17,375 nucleotides of DNA from positions 1 through 17,375 of the forward strand of contig JBDTSV010000081.1 of assembly GCA_039930985.1 (NCBI GenBank), written 5' to 3'. This DNA is from CADEED01 sp039930985 (lineage in GTDB: Bacteria; Pseudomonadota; Gammaproteobacteria; Steroidobacterales; Steroidobacteraceae). Each line of letters opens with the position of its first letter. The first letter of the stretch is position 1. Positions 6,260-13,644 of the stretch are shown in pieces. A model generated the notes under the pieces. The model saw only the letters and a program-made list of their open reading frames with translations. It ran no database searches and was not told where the DNA came from. The position numbers and the translations under genes were made by a program.

Positions 6260-6616
6260 TCAGCGTCGTAGAACCTTGAGCAGCTCTTCGAGCTCCATGC
6301 GCATCTGCTTGACGATCTGCTGGCTCTGGCTCACGTCGACGCGGGCCTCTTCGCCACCGAGCTTGTTGCGCGCGCCACCAATGGTGAAGCCCTGCTCGTA
6401 GAGCAGGCTGCGGATCTGGCGAATGATGATGACGTCCTGGCGCTGGTAATAGCGGCGGTTGCCGCGTCGCTTCACCGGCTTCAGCTGCGGAAATTCCTGT
6501 TCCCAATAGCGCAGCACGTGCGGCTTCACGCCGCAGAGCTCGCTTACTTCGCCGATCGTGAAATAGCGCTTGCCAGGAATTGCCGGCAGTTCGTCGTTAT
6601 TCTTTGGTTCCAGCAT
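6260..6616 (-). CDS. MerR-family transcriptional regulator of the ihfA-linked type
   Basis: The protein has 118 residues. The N-terminal DNA-binding domain runs from about 18 to 88: FTIGEVSELCGVKPHVLRYW, then the wing with KPVKRRGNRRYY. A short C-terminal helix (about 95-118) probably dimerises. There are no metal-binding cysteines of the MerR/CueR type, and the sensor domain is nearly absent. This small MerR-like gene is a standard neighbour of ihfA in Pseudomonas and Xanthomonas relatives; its targets are unknown. Its ATG (6616) lies inside ihfA, overlapping it by 20 bases, so the two are probably translationally coupled. It is the last gene of the operon. Confidence 0.92.
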   Translation of the reverse strand: MLEPKNNDELPAIPGKRYFTIGEVSELCGVKPHVLRYWEQEFPQLKPVKRRGNRRYYQRQDVIIIRQIRSLLYEQGFTIGGARNKLGGEEARVDVSQSQQIVKQMRMELEELLKVLRR

Positions 6617-6896
6617 AAGCCTCGACTCGCGCCTTCAGTTTCTGACCCGGACGGAAAGTCACAACGCGTCGAGCGCTGATCGGAATCTCCTCGCCTGTTT
6701 TCGGGTTGCGTCCGGGACGCTGGTTCTTGTCGCGTAAGTCGAAATTGCCGAAGCCGGAAAGCTTGACCTGTTCGCCGTTGGAGAGCGCATGACGCACCTC
6801 TTCAAAGAACAAATCCACGAGCTCACGCGCTTCGCGTTTGTTGAGACCCAGCTGATTGAACAGCGCCTCAGCCATCTCCGCTTTCGTCAGAGCCAT
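6597..6896 (-). CDS. ihfA: Integration host factor subunit alpha
   Basis: The protein has 99 residues, the same as E. coli IhfA. IHF is a heterodimeric DNA-bending protein (with IhfB) used in replication, recombination and transcription. The body KAEMAEALFNQLGLNKREA forms the dimer core. The beta-arm segment RDKNQRPGRNPKTGEEIPI carries the proline that intercalates into DNA. RRVVTFRPGQKLK ends the fold. I use the ATG at 6896, giving MALTKAEM, because this matches the family length. The in-frame start at 6932 would add 12 residues inside pheT. The gene starts 4 bases after the pheT stop, as in E. coli, and overlaps merR at its end. Confidence 0.97.
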   Translation of the reverse strand: MALTKAEMAEALFNQLGLNKREARELVDLFFEEVRHALSNGEQVKLSGFGNFDLRDKNQRPGRNPKTGEEIPISARRVVTFRPGQKLKARVEAYAGTKE

Positions 6897-6900
6897 GCTT

Positions 6901-9282
6901 TTATTCTCGGAATCCTGCGCCCAACGTTGCACTCAGATCGGCACGAATCGCGGCTAACAAACGGTCCGCGTCCTCGTCCTCGAGGGTGCGAGAATTGTCC
7001 TGAAATATCAAGCCTAAAGCGACGCTTTTTCGACCTGATTCTATGCCGGGACCCCTGAAAACATCGAATACCCGGATGTCGCGTAACAAGCTCGAAGCGG
7101 CGAAGGTTACACGTTCATGTAGCTGTCTTAAAGAAACTTTCTCGTCGACCACGACAGCCAAATCGCGACGTACCCGAGGGAAGCGGGAGATCTCTTCAAA
7201 ACGGGGCATTTTTGCCGCCAGAGCCGGGAGGTACTCCACTTCGAACAACATCGGGGCATATGTGAAATCGAGCTCATGCACCAATTGAGGGTGTAGCTCG
7301 CCAATCCAGCCGATCGTCTTGCCGCTGCGGATAATTCTCGCGCTTCGTCCCGGATGCAGACACGGCAAGGTGTCCGTCACGTACCCGAACTCTTCAGACG
7401 CACCGGTGCGCGCGAACAGCGCATCAAGATCCTGCTTCACGTCGAAGAAATCGACCGGCTCAACCCTGGCGCCCCACTGCTCCGGGAGTCGCGAGCCGCT
7501 GGCGATGCCGCTGACCAAATCGGTTTCCGCGCCTGCTTCGAAACGCGCGCCATGCTCGAACAATCGAATGCGATCCTGCTGGCGACGCCGATTCTCAAGC
7601 GCGGCTTTGATGAGGCCCGGCCACAGCGACGCGCGCATGACCGCCATGTCGCTGGCGATGGGATTGCTGAGCACCGGTGTCGCGGTGCCAGGGAATAGTT
7701 TGTTCTGCAACGCAGGATCGACGAACGCGTAGGTGATGGCTTCCTGATAACCGCGCGCGGCGAGGATCTCGAGTGCCTGCAACTCGACCGGTGCCTTTTC
7801 GGACAACCCGCGGACCTTCTGGCGGGCGATGGCATCCACTTCGGCGATGGCCTCGAATCCGACGATTCGCGCCAGTTCTTCGATGAGGTCGGCTTCGATC
7901 GAAATGTCGAAGCGATGCGAAGGCGGCGTCACCAGCCAGCCAGCGCCATCGGGTTTGACGCGCATGCCCAACGATTCCAGTGTGGCTTTCACATCGGCGT
8001 CCGCAATCTCCGTGCCGAGCAGGCGCGCAATGCGCGCGCGACGCAGTCTCACATCGGCACGGCGCGGCAATTGGGCTTCGACCTGCGTGATCGTCACTGG
8101 ACCGGCCTTGCCGCCCGCGATCTCGATCAGCAGATGGGTGGCGCGTTCGACGGCGCGCTCCTGGTTGGCTGGATCCACGCCGCGCTCGAAGCGTTGCCCG
8201 GCATCGGTGACCAGACCGTAGCGCCGGCCGCGGCCGGCGATGGCCGCGGGGGTGAAGAATGCCCCTTCGAACAGCACATCAACCGTCGCCGCGGTGCACG
8301 AAGTCCGCGCGCCGCCCATGACACCCGCCATCCCCACCGGGCCCTCGGCGTCGGCGATCACCAGTACGTCCGGCGTGAGTTTGATTTCCTTGCCGTCAAG
8401 CAGCGTGATCGGCTCGTCCGCGATCGCCAGGCGTGCGTCCAGCCCGCCACTGAGCTTGGCCAGGTCGTACGCGTGCATGGGTTGGCCAAGTTCGAGCAGC
8501 ACGTAGTTAGTGACGTCGACGACCGGACTGATCGCGCGCAGCCCCGCGCGGCGCAGCCGCTCGCGCAACCACTGCGGCGAGGTGCCCTGGTTGTTGATGC
8601 CGCTCACCACCCGGCTCACGAGTTTCGCGCAGGCCGCCGGCGCGCTCAGCTTTACCGGGAAGGTGGAATTGGTAGCGGGGATGGTATTCGAGCCCGCGGC
8701 CTGAGCCGACAGGCCCCGCTTCGTCAGCGCTGCCACTTCGCGCGCAATCCCCAGCACCGACATGGCATCGCCGCGATTCGGCGTGACGTTGAGCTCCAGC
8801 ACCTCATCGTCGAGCTGCAGGTAGGCCCGCAGATCCTGCCCCACCGGCGCATCGGCGGATAGTTCGACGATGCCGTCCGACGAGTCGGCGAGCCCCAGCT
8901 CCTTCGCCGAGCACAGCATGCCGGCGGAATCGACCCCGCGCAGCTTCGCGGCGGTGATCGCCTTGTCGCCCGGTAGTTTGGCGCCCACGGTGGCCAGTGC
9001 GGTTTTGAGGCCAGCGCGCGCATTGGCGGCGCCGCAGACGATCTGCAGCAGCTCGTCATTTCCCTGGCCTGCGCCAGTACGTACCTTGCAGACCTGCAGC
9101 TTCTCGGCCTGCGGATGCTTGACCGCTTCGACGATTTCGCCGACCACTACGCCTGAAAACGCGGGCGCGGCGGTCTCCAGTGCCTCGAGCTCGAAGCCCG
9201 CCATGGTCAGCCGCGAGCCGAGCTCCTTCGCCGGCCACGGCACCTCCACGAAGTCGCGCAGCCATGAAAGGGGAACGCGCAT
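6901..9282 (-). CDS. pheT: Phenylalanine-tRNA ligase beta subunit
   Basis: The protein has 793 residues (E. coli 795). With PheS it forms the heterotetramer that charges tRNA-Phe. The N-terminal MRVPLSWLRDFVEV leads into an EMAP-like tRNA-binding domain (about 40-150, containing QIVCGAANARAG). The B3/B4 editing region, the B5 domain (about 400-475) and the catalytic-like core follow. The C-terminal ferredoxin-fold anticodon-binding domain (about 700-793) contains FPRVRRDLAVVVDE. The start codon overlaps the pheS stop as TGATG, a sign of translational coupling. No truncation or missing domain is seen. Confidence 0.98.
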   Translation of the reverse strand: MRVPLSWLRDFVEVPWPAKELGSRLTMAGFELEALETAAPAFSGVVVGEIVEAVKHPQAEKLQVCKVRTGAGQGNDELLQIVCGAANARAGLKTALATVGAKLPGDKAITAAKLRGVDSAGMLCSAKELGLADSSDGIVELSADAPVGQDLRAYLQLDDEVLELNVTPNRGDAMSVLGIAREVAALTKRGLSAQAAGSNTIPATNSTFPVKLSAPAACAKLVSRVVSGINNQGTSPQWLRERLRRAGLRAISPVVDVTNYVLLELGQPMHAYDLAKLSGGLDARLAIADEPITLLDGKEIKLTPDVLVIADAEGPVGMAGVMGGARTSCTAATVDVLFEGAFFTPAAIAGRGRRYGLVTDAGQRFERGVDPANQERAVERATHLLIEIAGGKAGPVTITQVEAQLPRRADVRLRRARIARLLGTEIADADVKATLESLGMRVKPDGAGWLVTPPSHRFDISIEADLIEELARIVGFEAIAEVDAIARQKVRGLSEKAPVELQALEILAARGYQEAITYAFVDPALQNKLFPGTATPVLSNPIASDMAVMRASLWPGLIKAALENRRRQQDRIRLFEHGARFEAGAETDLVSGIASGSRLPEQWGARVEPVDFFDVKQDLDALFARTGASEEFGYVTDTLPCLHPGRSARIIRSGKTIGWIGELHPQLVHELDFTYAPMLFEVEYLPALAAKMPRFEEISRFPRVRRDLAVVVDEKVSLRQLHERVTFAASSLLRDIRVFDVFRGPGIESGRKSVALGLIFQDNSRTLEDEDADRLLAAIRADLSATLGAGFRE

Positions 9283-10319
9283 CAGCCCGCCCTGAACTGC
9301 GCAAGGAAGCGCAGATCGTTCTCGAAGAACAGGCGCAGGTCATTCACACCGTAACGAAGCATGGCGAGGCGATCGATGCCCATGCCGAAGGCATAGCCGG
9401 TGTACTTCTCGGGGTCGATGCCGCCGGCCTCGAGCACCTTCGGGTGCACCATGCCGCAGCCGGAAATTTCGAGCCAGCCGGTGTGCTTGCACACGCGGCA
9501 CCCCGCGCCGCCACACAGCACGCAGCTCATGTCGACTTCCGCGGACGGCTCGGTGAACGGGAAGTACGACGGGCGCAGCCGCATTTGCAGATCACGCTCG
9601 AAGAACGCCTCGAGGAATCCGTGCAGCATGGCCTTCATGTTCGCGAAGGTGACGCCCTCGTCCACCACCAGCCCTTCGACCTGGTGGAACATCGGCGAAT
9701 GCGTGACGTCGTGATCGTTGCGATACACGCGGCCTGGGGCGATCAGCGCAAACGGAGGTTTGCCCCCGAGCATGGCGCGGATCTGGACCGGCGAGGTGTG
9801 CGTGCGCAGCAGCTTCCCGTCCGGAAAATAGAAGGTGTCGTGCATCGCACGCGCCGGATGATCGGCGGGAATGTTGAGCGCTTCGAAATTGTGAAAGTCG
9901 TCTTCGATCTCGGGGCCGGTGGCCACTTCGAAACCCGCCTGGCGGAACAGCTGCTCGATGCGCAGCCTCACTTTCGTGACTGGATGCAGGCCACCGCGCA
10001 CTTCGCCGCGCCCCGGCAGCGTGACGTCGATGCGCTCGCGCACGAGCCGCGCGCTGACAACCGCCTGTTCGAGCTGCGCGCGCTTTGCCTCAATTACCCC
10101 GAGGAATTCTTCCTTCAGGCGATTGATGAGCGCGCCGGCTTCCTTGCGCTGGTCGGCATCGAGCTTGCCAAGGTCCTTGAGCCTGCCGGTGAGCCAGCCA
10201 CTCTTGCCGAGCGTGCGCACCCGCACTTCTTCGAGCGCGGAAACGTCCGCGCTCGAAGAGATGGCGCCGAGCGTGTCCGCTCGCAGCGCCTCGAGGTCCT
10301 TGGGAGCGTCCGCGCTCAT
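9282..10319 (-). CDS. pheS: Phenylalanine-tRNA ligase alpha subunit
   Basis: The protein has 345 residues (E. coli 327). It is the catalytic subunit of phenylalanyl-tRNA synthetase, a class II enzyme. An N-terminal coiled coil (about 1-90) precedes the catalytic core: HPVTKVRLRIEQLF, the motif 2 region RVYRNDHDVTHSPMFHQVEG, and motif 3 GYAFGMGIDRLAMLRYG. The cluster CVLCGGAGCRVC at about 267-278 is common in one PheS subtype and may bind zinc. It starts only 11 bases after rplT, so the small pheM leader peptide and attenuator found in E. coli have no room here. The stop is fused with the pheT start. Confidence 0.98.
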   Translation of the reverse strand: MSADAPKDLEALRADTLGAISSSADVSALEEVRVRTLGKSGWLTGRLKDLGKLDADQRKEAGALINRLKEEFLGVIEAKRAQLEQAVVSARLVRERIDVTLPGRGEVRGGLHPVTKVRLRIEQLFRQAGFEVATGPEIEDDFHNFEALNIPADHPARAMHDTFYFPDGKLLRTHTSPVQIRAMLGGKPPFALIAPGRVYRNDHDVTHSPMFHQVEGLVVDEGVTFANMKAMLHGFLEAFFERDLQMRLRPSYFPFTEPSAEVDMSCVLCGGAGCRVCKHTGWLEISGCGMVHPKVLEAGGIDPEKYTGYAFGMGIDRLAMLRYGVNDLRLFFENDLRFLAQFRAG

Positions 10320-10330
10320 GAAGCCGGCCG

Positions 10331-10696
10331 TTAGGCGGCTTTATCTAGCGCGGCCTTTGCCTGCTTCGCGATGACCGCAAAACCTTCCGGTTGATTGACG
10401 GCGAGATCGGCGAGCATCTTGCGATCGATCTCGATGCCGGCTTTCTTGATGCCGCTGATCATCTTGCTGTAGCTCATGCCGAATTCACGCGCAGCGGCGT
10501 TGATGCGGGTGATCCACAGTGCGCGGAAGTCGCGCTTCTTGGCGCGGCGATCACGATACGCATACTGGCCAGCCTTGATGACGGCCTGCTTGGCGGTACG
10601 GAATACCTTGCGGCGGGCGTTGTAATAGCCCTTCGCCTTGCCCAGGATCTTCTTGTGACGTGCTGAGGCGGTAACGCCTCGTTTGACTCGTGCCAT
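10331..10696 (-). CDS. rplT: 50S ribosomal protein L20
   Basis: The protein has 121 residues (E. coli 118). It binds 23S rRNA early in 50S assembly and in E. coli represses its own operon by binding the leader of rpmI. The basic N-terminal arm MARVKRGVTASARHKKIL is followed by the globular domain with FRALWITRINAAAREFGMSYS. A good Shine-Dalgarno (GAGGT) sits 8 bases before the ATG. The gene lies 33 bases after rpmI and 11 before pheS. Confidence 0.98.
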   Translation of the reverse strand: MARVKRGVTASARHKKILGKAKGYYNARRKVFRTAKQAVIKAGQYAYRDRRAKKRDFRALWITRINAAAREFGMSYSKMISGIKKAGIEIDRKMLADLAVNQPEGFAVIAKQAKAALDKAA

Positions 10697-10729
10697 GGAA
10701 ATAAACCTCGATTAGTTAGGCGACCGAAC

Positions 10730-10933
10730 TTACTTGGCGTTCGGTAAGAGCTGGACGACACGGCCGTGGTCGCTCTTGTGAACGAGCGAGGAACCGCCGG
10801 AGCGCAGCTGGCGCTTGGTTTTACGAGGCTTGTGGCCGAGATTGTGGCGGCGGCCTGCCGAACCGGATTTGAATCCGTTCGCCGTTTTGCGAAAACGCTT
10901 GGCCGCAGCCCGGTTGGTCTTCAACTTGGGCAT
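10730..10933 (-). CDS. rpmI: 50S ribosomal protein L35
   Basis: The protein has 67 residues, very basic (E. coli 65). It opens MPKLKTNRAAAKRFRKT and contains the typical HNLGHKPRKTKRQLR. It is a late 50S assembly protein. The ATG at 10933 is preceded by CTGGAG. A small hairpin lies immediately upstream in the 111-base infC-rpmI spacer, which is where L20 control acts in E. coli. Confidence 0.97.
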   Translation of the reverse strand: MPKLKTNRAAAKRFRKTANGFKSGSAGRRHNLGHKPRKTKRQLRSGGSSLVHKSDHGRVVQLLPNAK

Positions 10934-11044
10934 ACATCAACTCCAGGATCTTTACTGATCCAATTGTGGCCCCGGTCACTAGGCGCATCGCGTGAGCGAC
11001 ACACCCGCTACGGGCGAATCCACCAACTTTTAAGGGCCGGCGGG
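10934..11044 (-). promoter_or_regulatory. infC-rpmI spacer, candidate L20 autoregulatory leader
   Basis: This 111-base spacer is the longest inside the operon. On the minus strand it can form small hairpins: GGATC/GATCC (10946-10961) next to the rpmI Shine-Dalgarno, a TCGC/GCGA stem and a CCCG/CGGG stem further upstream. In E. coli L20 represses rpmI-rplT by binding a pseudoknot in this region. I did not identify the pseudoknot itself, so the assignment rests mainly on position. Confidence 0.35.
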
Positions 11045-11566
11045 TTACTTCTTTTTTTGCGCAAACATCATGACCATCTGCCTGCCTTCCATCAGCGGGT
11101 TCTGCTCGATCGCCGCGTGATCGCGAAGATCTGCCACCAGCCTGTCCAGCAATTTCCGGCCAATTTCTGTATGCGCCATCTCACGGCCGCGGAAACGTAA
11201 AGTTACCTTGGCCTTATCACCCTCGGTCAGGAAGCGAATGATGTTACGCAGTTTGATCTGGTAGTCATTCTCATCAGTACCGGGACGAAACTTGATCTCT
11301 TTGATCTGTATCTGCTTTTGCTTGCGCTTCGCGGCATGAGATTTCTTGTTCTGTTCGAACAGGAATTTGCCGAAGTCCATCACGCGCACCACAGGCGGAT
11401 CGGCCTGCGGCGACACTTCGACGAGATCGAGCCCGGCGCTCTTCGCGAGATCGAGTGCTTCGAATCTGGTTAGCACCCCGACCTGGCCGCCATCGGCCCC
11501 AATAACTCTCACCTTCGGTGACGCGATCTCCTCGTTGCGTCGAACGCGCTTGGCTGCAATAGCGAT
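11045..11566 (-). CDS. infC: Translation initiation factor IF-3, non-AUG start
   Basis: The protein has 173 residues from an ATC start (E. coli 180). IF-3 binds the 30S subunit, checks the initiator tRNA and start codon, and prevents premature 50S joining. The N-domain carries NEEI then KVRVIGADG and DLVEVSPQADPPVVRVMDFGKF. The linker is Lys/Gln-rich, and the C-domain has KEIKFRPGTDENDYQIK and LRFRGREMAH. The first ATG or GTG (GTG at 11512) would remove conserved N-domain residues, so the real start is upstream. ATC at 11566 lies 8 bases after GGAGG; ATT at 11560 lies 14 bases after. Non-AUG infC starts are known to allow self-repression by IF-3. The start is 3 bases past the thrS stop. Confidence 0.95.
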   Translation of the reverse strand: MAIAAKRVRRNEEIASPKVRVIGADGGQVGVLTRFEALDLAKSAGLDLVEVSPQADPPVVRVMDFGKFLFEQNKKSHAAKRKQKQIQIKEIKFRPGTDENDYQIKLRNIIRFLTEGDKAKVTLRFRGREMAHTEIGRKLLDRLVADLRDHAAIEQNPLMEGRQMVMMFAQKKK

Positions 11567-11569
11567 AAA

Positions 11570-13498
11570 TCAATCCTCCAAAAACGTGCGACCGTGGCTC
11601 TCGACTTCCACGCGGAGCCGACTAACAAAGTCTTCCGGGGACATCGTGCCGAGATCCTTGCCACTCAAGGAACGCACAGAAATCTGATTCGCCGCCACTT
11701 CCTTGTCGCCCGCCACCAATAAATAGGGGACGCGCTGCAGCGTGTGGGCGCGAATCTTAAAGCCCACCTTTTCGTTGCGCAAGTCAATCTCTGTGCGAAT
11801 CCCTTGATTTCTAAGAGTTTCCGCAACTCGTTGAACATAGGCGTCCTGGCGGTCGGTGATGGTCATCACCACGGCCTGTGTCGGAGCCAGCCAGGCGGGC
11901 AATTTCCCCGCGTGATGTTCCAAAAGGATGCCGAAAAAGCGCTCCAAGGAGCCAAAAATGGCCCGGTGGAGCATCACTGGAGTCTGCCGCTGGCTGTGTT
12001 CGTCGATGTAGTGCGCCCCGAGCCGGCCGGGCAGATTCAGGTCCACCTGGAGGGTGCCGCACTGCCAGGTCCGGCCAATGGCGTCCTTGAGGTGGAATTC
12101 CAGCTTCGGCCCGTAAAAGGCGCCCTCGCCCGGGTTGTAGTCGCATTCGATGCCGGCGGCGGCGGCGGCGGCCTTGAGCGCCTTTTCCGACTTGTCCCAG
12201 ATCTCGTCCGATCCCACGCGCTTCGGCGGCCGGTCGGCAAACTTCACGGCGACGTCGTCGAAGCCGAAGTCCTTATAGATAGAGAGCAGCAGCTTGATGA
12301 TCAGCACCGATTCGTCGGTGATCTGATTCTCGGTGATGAACACGTGGGCGTCGTCCTGGTTAAACGCGCGCACGCGCATCAGGCCGTGCAGCGCGCCCGA
12401 GGGCTCGTAGCGATGCACCTTGCCGAACTCCGCGAAGCGGATCGGCAGGTCTTTGTAGCTGCGGATGCCCTGGTTGAAGATCTGGATGTGGCCCGGGCAG
12501 TTCATGGGCTTGATGGCGAACACGCGGTCGTCGGGCGTCTTCGTCAGGAACATGTTCTCGCCGAACTTCTCGAGGTGGCCCGACTTCTGCCACAGCGAGG
12601 CCTCCATGATTTCCGGCGCATTCACCTCGCCATAACCGGCAGCGTCCTGGCGCTTGCGCATGTAGCCGATCAGCTGCTGGAACACGCGCCAGCCCTTCGG
12701 ATGCCAGAACACGGCACCCGGAGCTTCTTCCTGGAAGTGGAACAGATCGAGGTCCTTGCCGATGCGACGATGGTCGCGCTTCTCAGCTTCTTCGAGACGA
12801 TGCAGATACGCCGCCAGGTCCTTGTCATTGAGCCACGCGGTGCCGTAAATGCGCTGAAGCATCTCGTTGCGTGAATCGCCGCGCCAATAGGCACCGGCCA
12901 CCTTCATGAGCTTGAACGCTTTCAGCTTGCCGGTGGACGGCACGTGCGGACCACGGCAGAGGTCGAACCATTCCCCCTGGCCATACAGGCCGATGGGCTC
13001 ATTCGACGGAATGCTGGCGATGATCTCGGCCTTGTACTTCTCGCCCATCCCCTGGAACAGCGCCACGGCCGCATCGCGTTCCATGACGCGCCGCGTGACC
13101 TTGAGGTCGGCCCCGGCGATTTCCTTCATCTTCGCTTCGATTTTCTCGATATCTTCGGGCGTGAACGGACGCTCGAAAGCGAAGTCGTAGAAGAAGCCGT
13201 CTTCGATGACGGGGCCGATGGTCACCTGCGCCTTCGGGTAGATAGCCTGCACCGCCATGGCCAGCAGGTGCGCGGTGGAATGGCGGATGACCTCGAGCGC
13301 CGCCGGATCTTTTTCGGTGACGATCGACAGCGTGGCGTCCTGCTCGATCACAAAAGACGTGTCCACGAGCTTGCCGTTCACGCGCCCCGCTAGGGCCGCC
13401 TTGGCAAGGCCCGCGCCAATGCTCGCGGCGACCTCAGCGACCGTGACGGGCCGGTCGAATTCTTTGCGGCTGCCGTCGGGCAGCGTGATGACTGGCAT
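11570..13498 (-). CDS. thrS: Threonine-tRNA ligase
   Basis: The protein has 642 residues, the same as E. coli ThrRS. It charges tRNA-Thr and edits Ser-tRNA-Thr. The TGS domain occupies about 1-61. The editing domain shows HSTAH with His73 and His77 at the E. coli numbers, and LCRGPH supplies its Cys and second His. The class II core includes KPMNCPGH and DDAHVF, with a zinc-binding Cys and His, and then VMLHRAIFGSLERF with the third zinc ligand. The C-terminal anticodon-binding domain runs from about 535 to 642. The start is ATG 13498; the Shine-Dalgarno is weak. It is the first gene of the operon, and its stop lies just before infC. Confidence 0.98.
   Translation of the reverse strand: MPVITLPDGSRKEFDRPVTVAEVAASIGAGLAKAALAGRVNGKLVDTSFVIEQDATLSIVTEKDPAALEVIRHSTAHLLAMAVQAIYPKAQVTIGPVIEDGFFYDFAFERPFTPEDIEKIEAKMKEIAGADLKVTRRVMERDAAVALFQGMGEKYKAEIIASIPSNEPIGLYGQGEWFDLCRGPHVPSTGKLKAFKLMKVAGAYWRGDSRNEMLQRIYGTAWLNDKDLAAYLHRLEEAEKRDHRRIGKDLDLFHFQEEAPGAVFWHPKGWRVFQQLIGYMRKRQDAAGYGEVNAPEIMEASLWQKSGHLEKFGENMFLTKTPDDRVFAIKPMNCPGHIQIFNQGIRSYKDLPIRFAEFGKVHRYEPSGALHGLMRVRAFNQDDAHVFITENQITDESVLIIKLLLSIYKDFGFDDVAVKFADRPPKRVGSDEIWDKSEKALKAAAAAAGIECDYNPGEGAFYGPKLEFHLKDAIGRTWQCGTLQVDLNLPGRLGAHYIDEHSQRQTPVMLHRAIFGSLERFFGILLEHHAGKLPAWLAPTQAVVMTITDRQDAYVQRVAETLRNQGIRTEIDLRNEKVGFKIRAHTLQRVPYLLVAGDKEVAANQISVRSLSGKDLGTMSPEDFVSRLRVEVESHGRTFLED
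11575..11579 (-). promoter_or_regulatory. infC ribosome-binding site inside the end of thrS
   Basis: GGAGG on the minus strand lies within the last codons of thrS. It is 8 bases before ATC (11566) and 14 before ATT (11560). This spacing is the reason for preferring ATC as the infC start. Confidence 0.7.
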
Positions 13499-13644
13499 GA
13501 GCGTTTCTTAAAATAGATCAAGCGGTTGCAAGGCCGCGCATCCTGCCAAAGGGGGTGCACATAATCAATCGCGGCACAGCGCACGGCGCGCGAATCACGA
13601 ATTTTGCTAGGGTTCGCGCGGGAGTAGCTCGTCGGGTTCAAATC
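13499..13644. promoter_or_regulatory. Divergent intergenic region between thrS and the lipoprotein gene
   Basis: The operon (minus) and the lipoprotein gene (plus) diverge from this 146-base gap, so promoters for both are expected here. On the plus strand CATAAT (13560-13565) matches the sigma-70 -10 box at 5 of 6 bases, without a convincing -35. I could not define a thrS promoter or a threonyl-tRNA-like operator with confidence. Confidence 0.35.

Noticed and set aside
7915..8862. Long plus-strand frame across pheT
   Set aside because: It is antisense to conserved pheT. Its Arg/His/Gln-rich translation has no domain.
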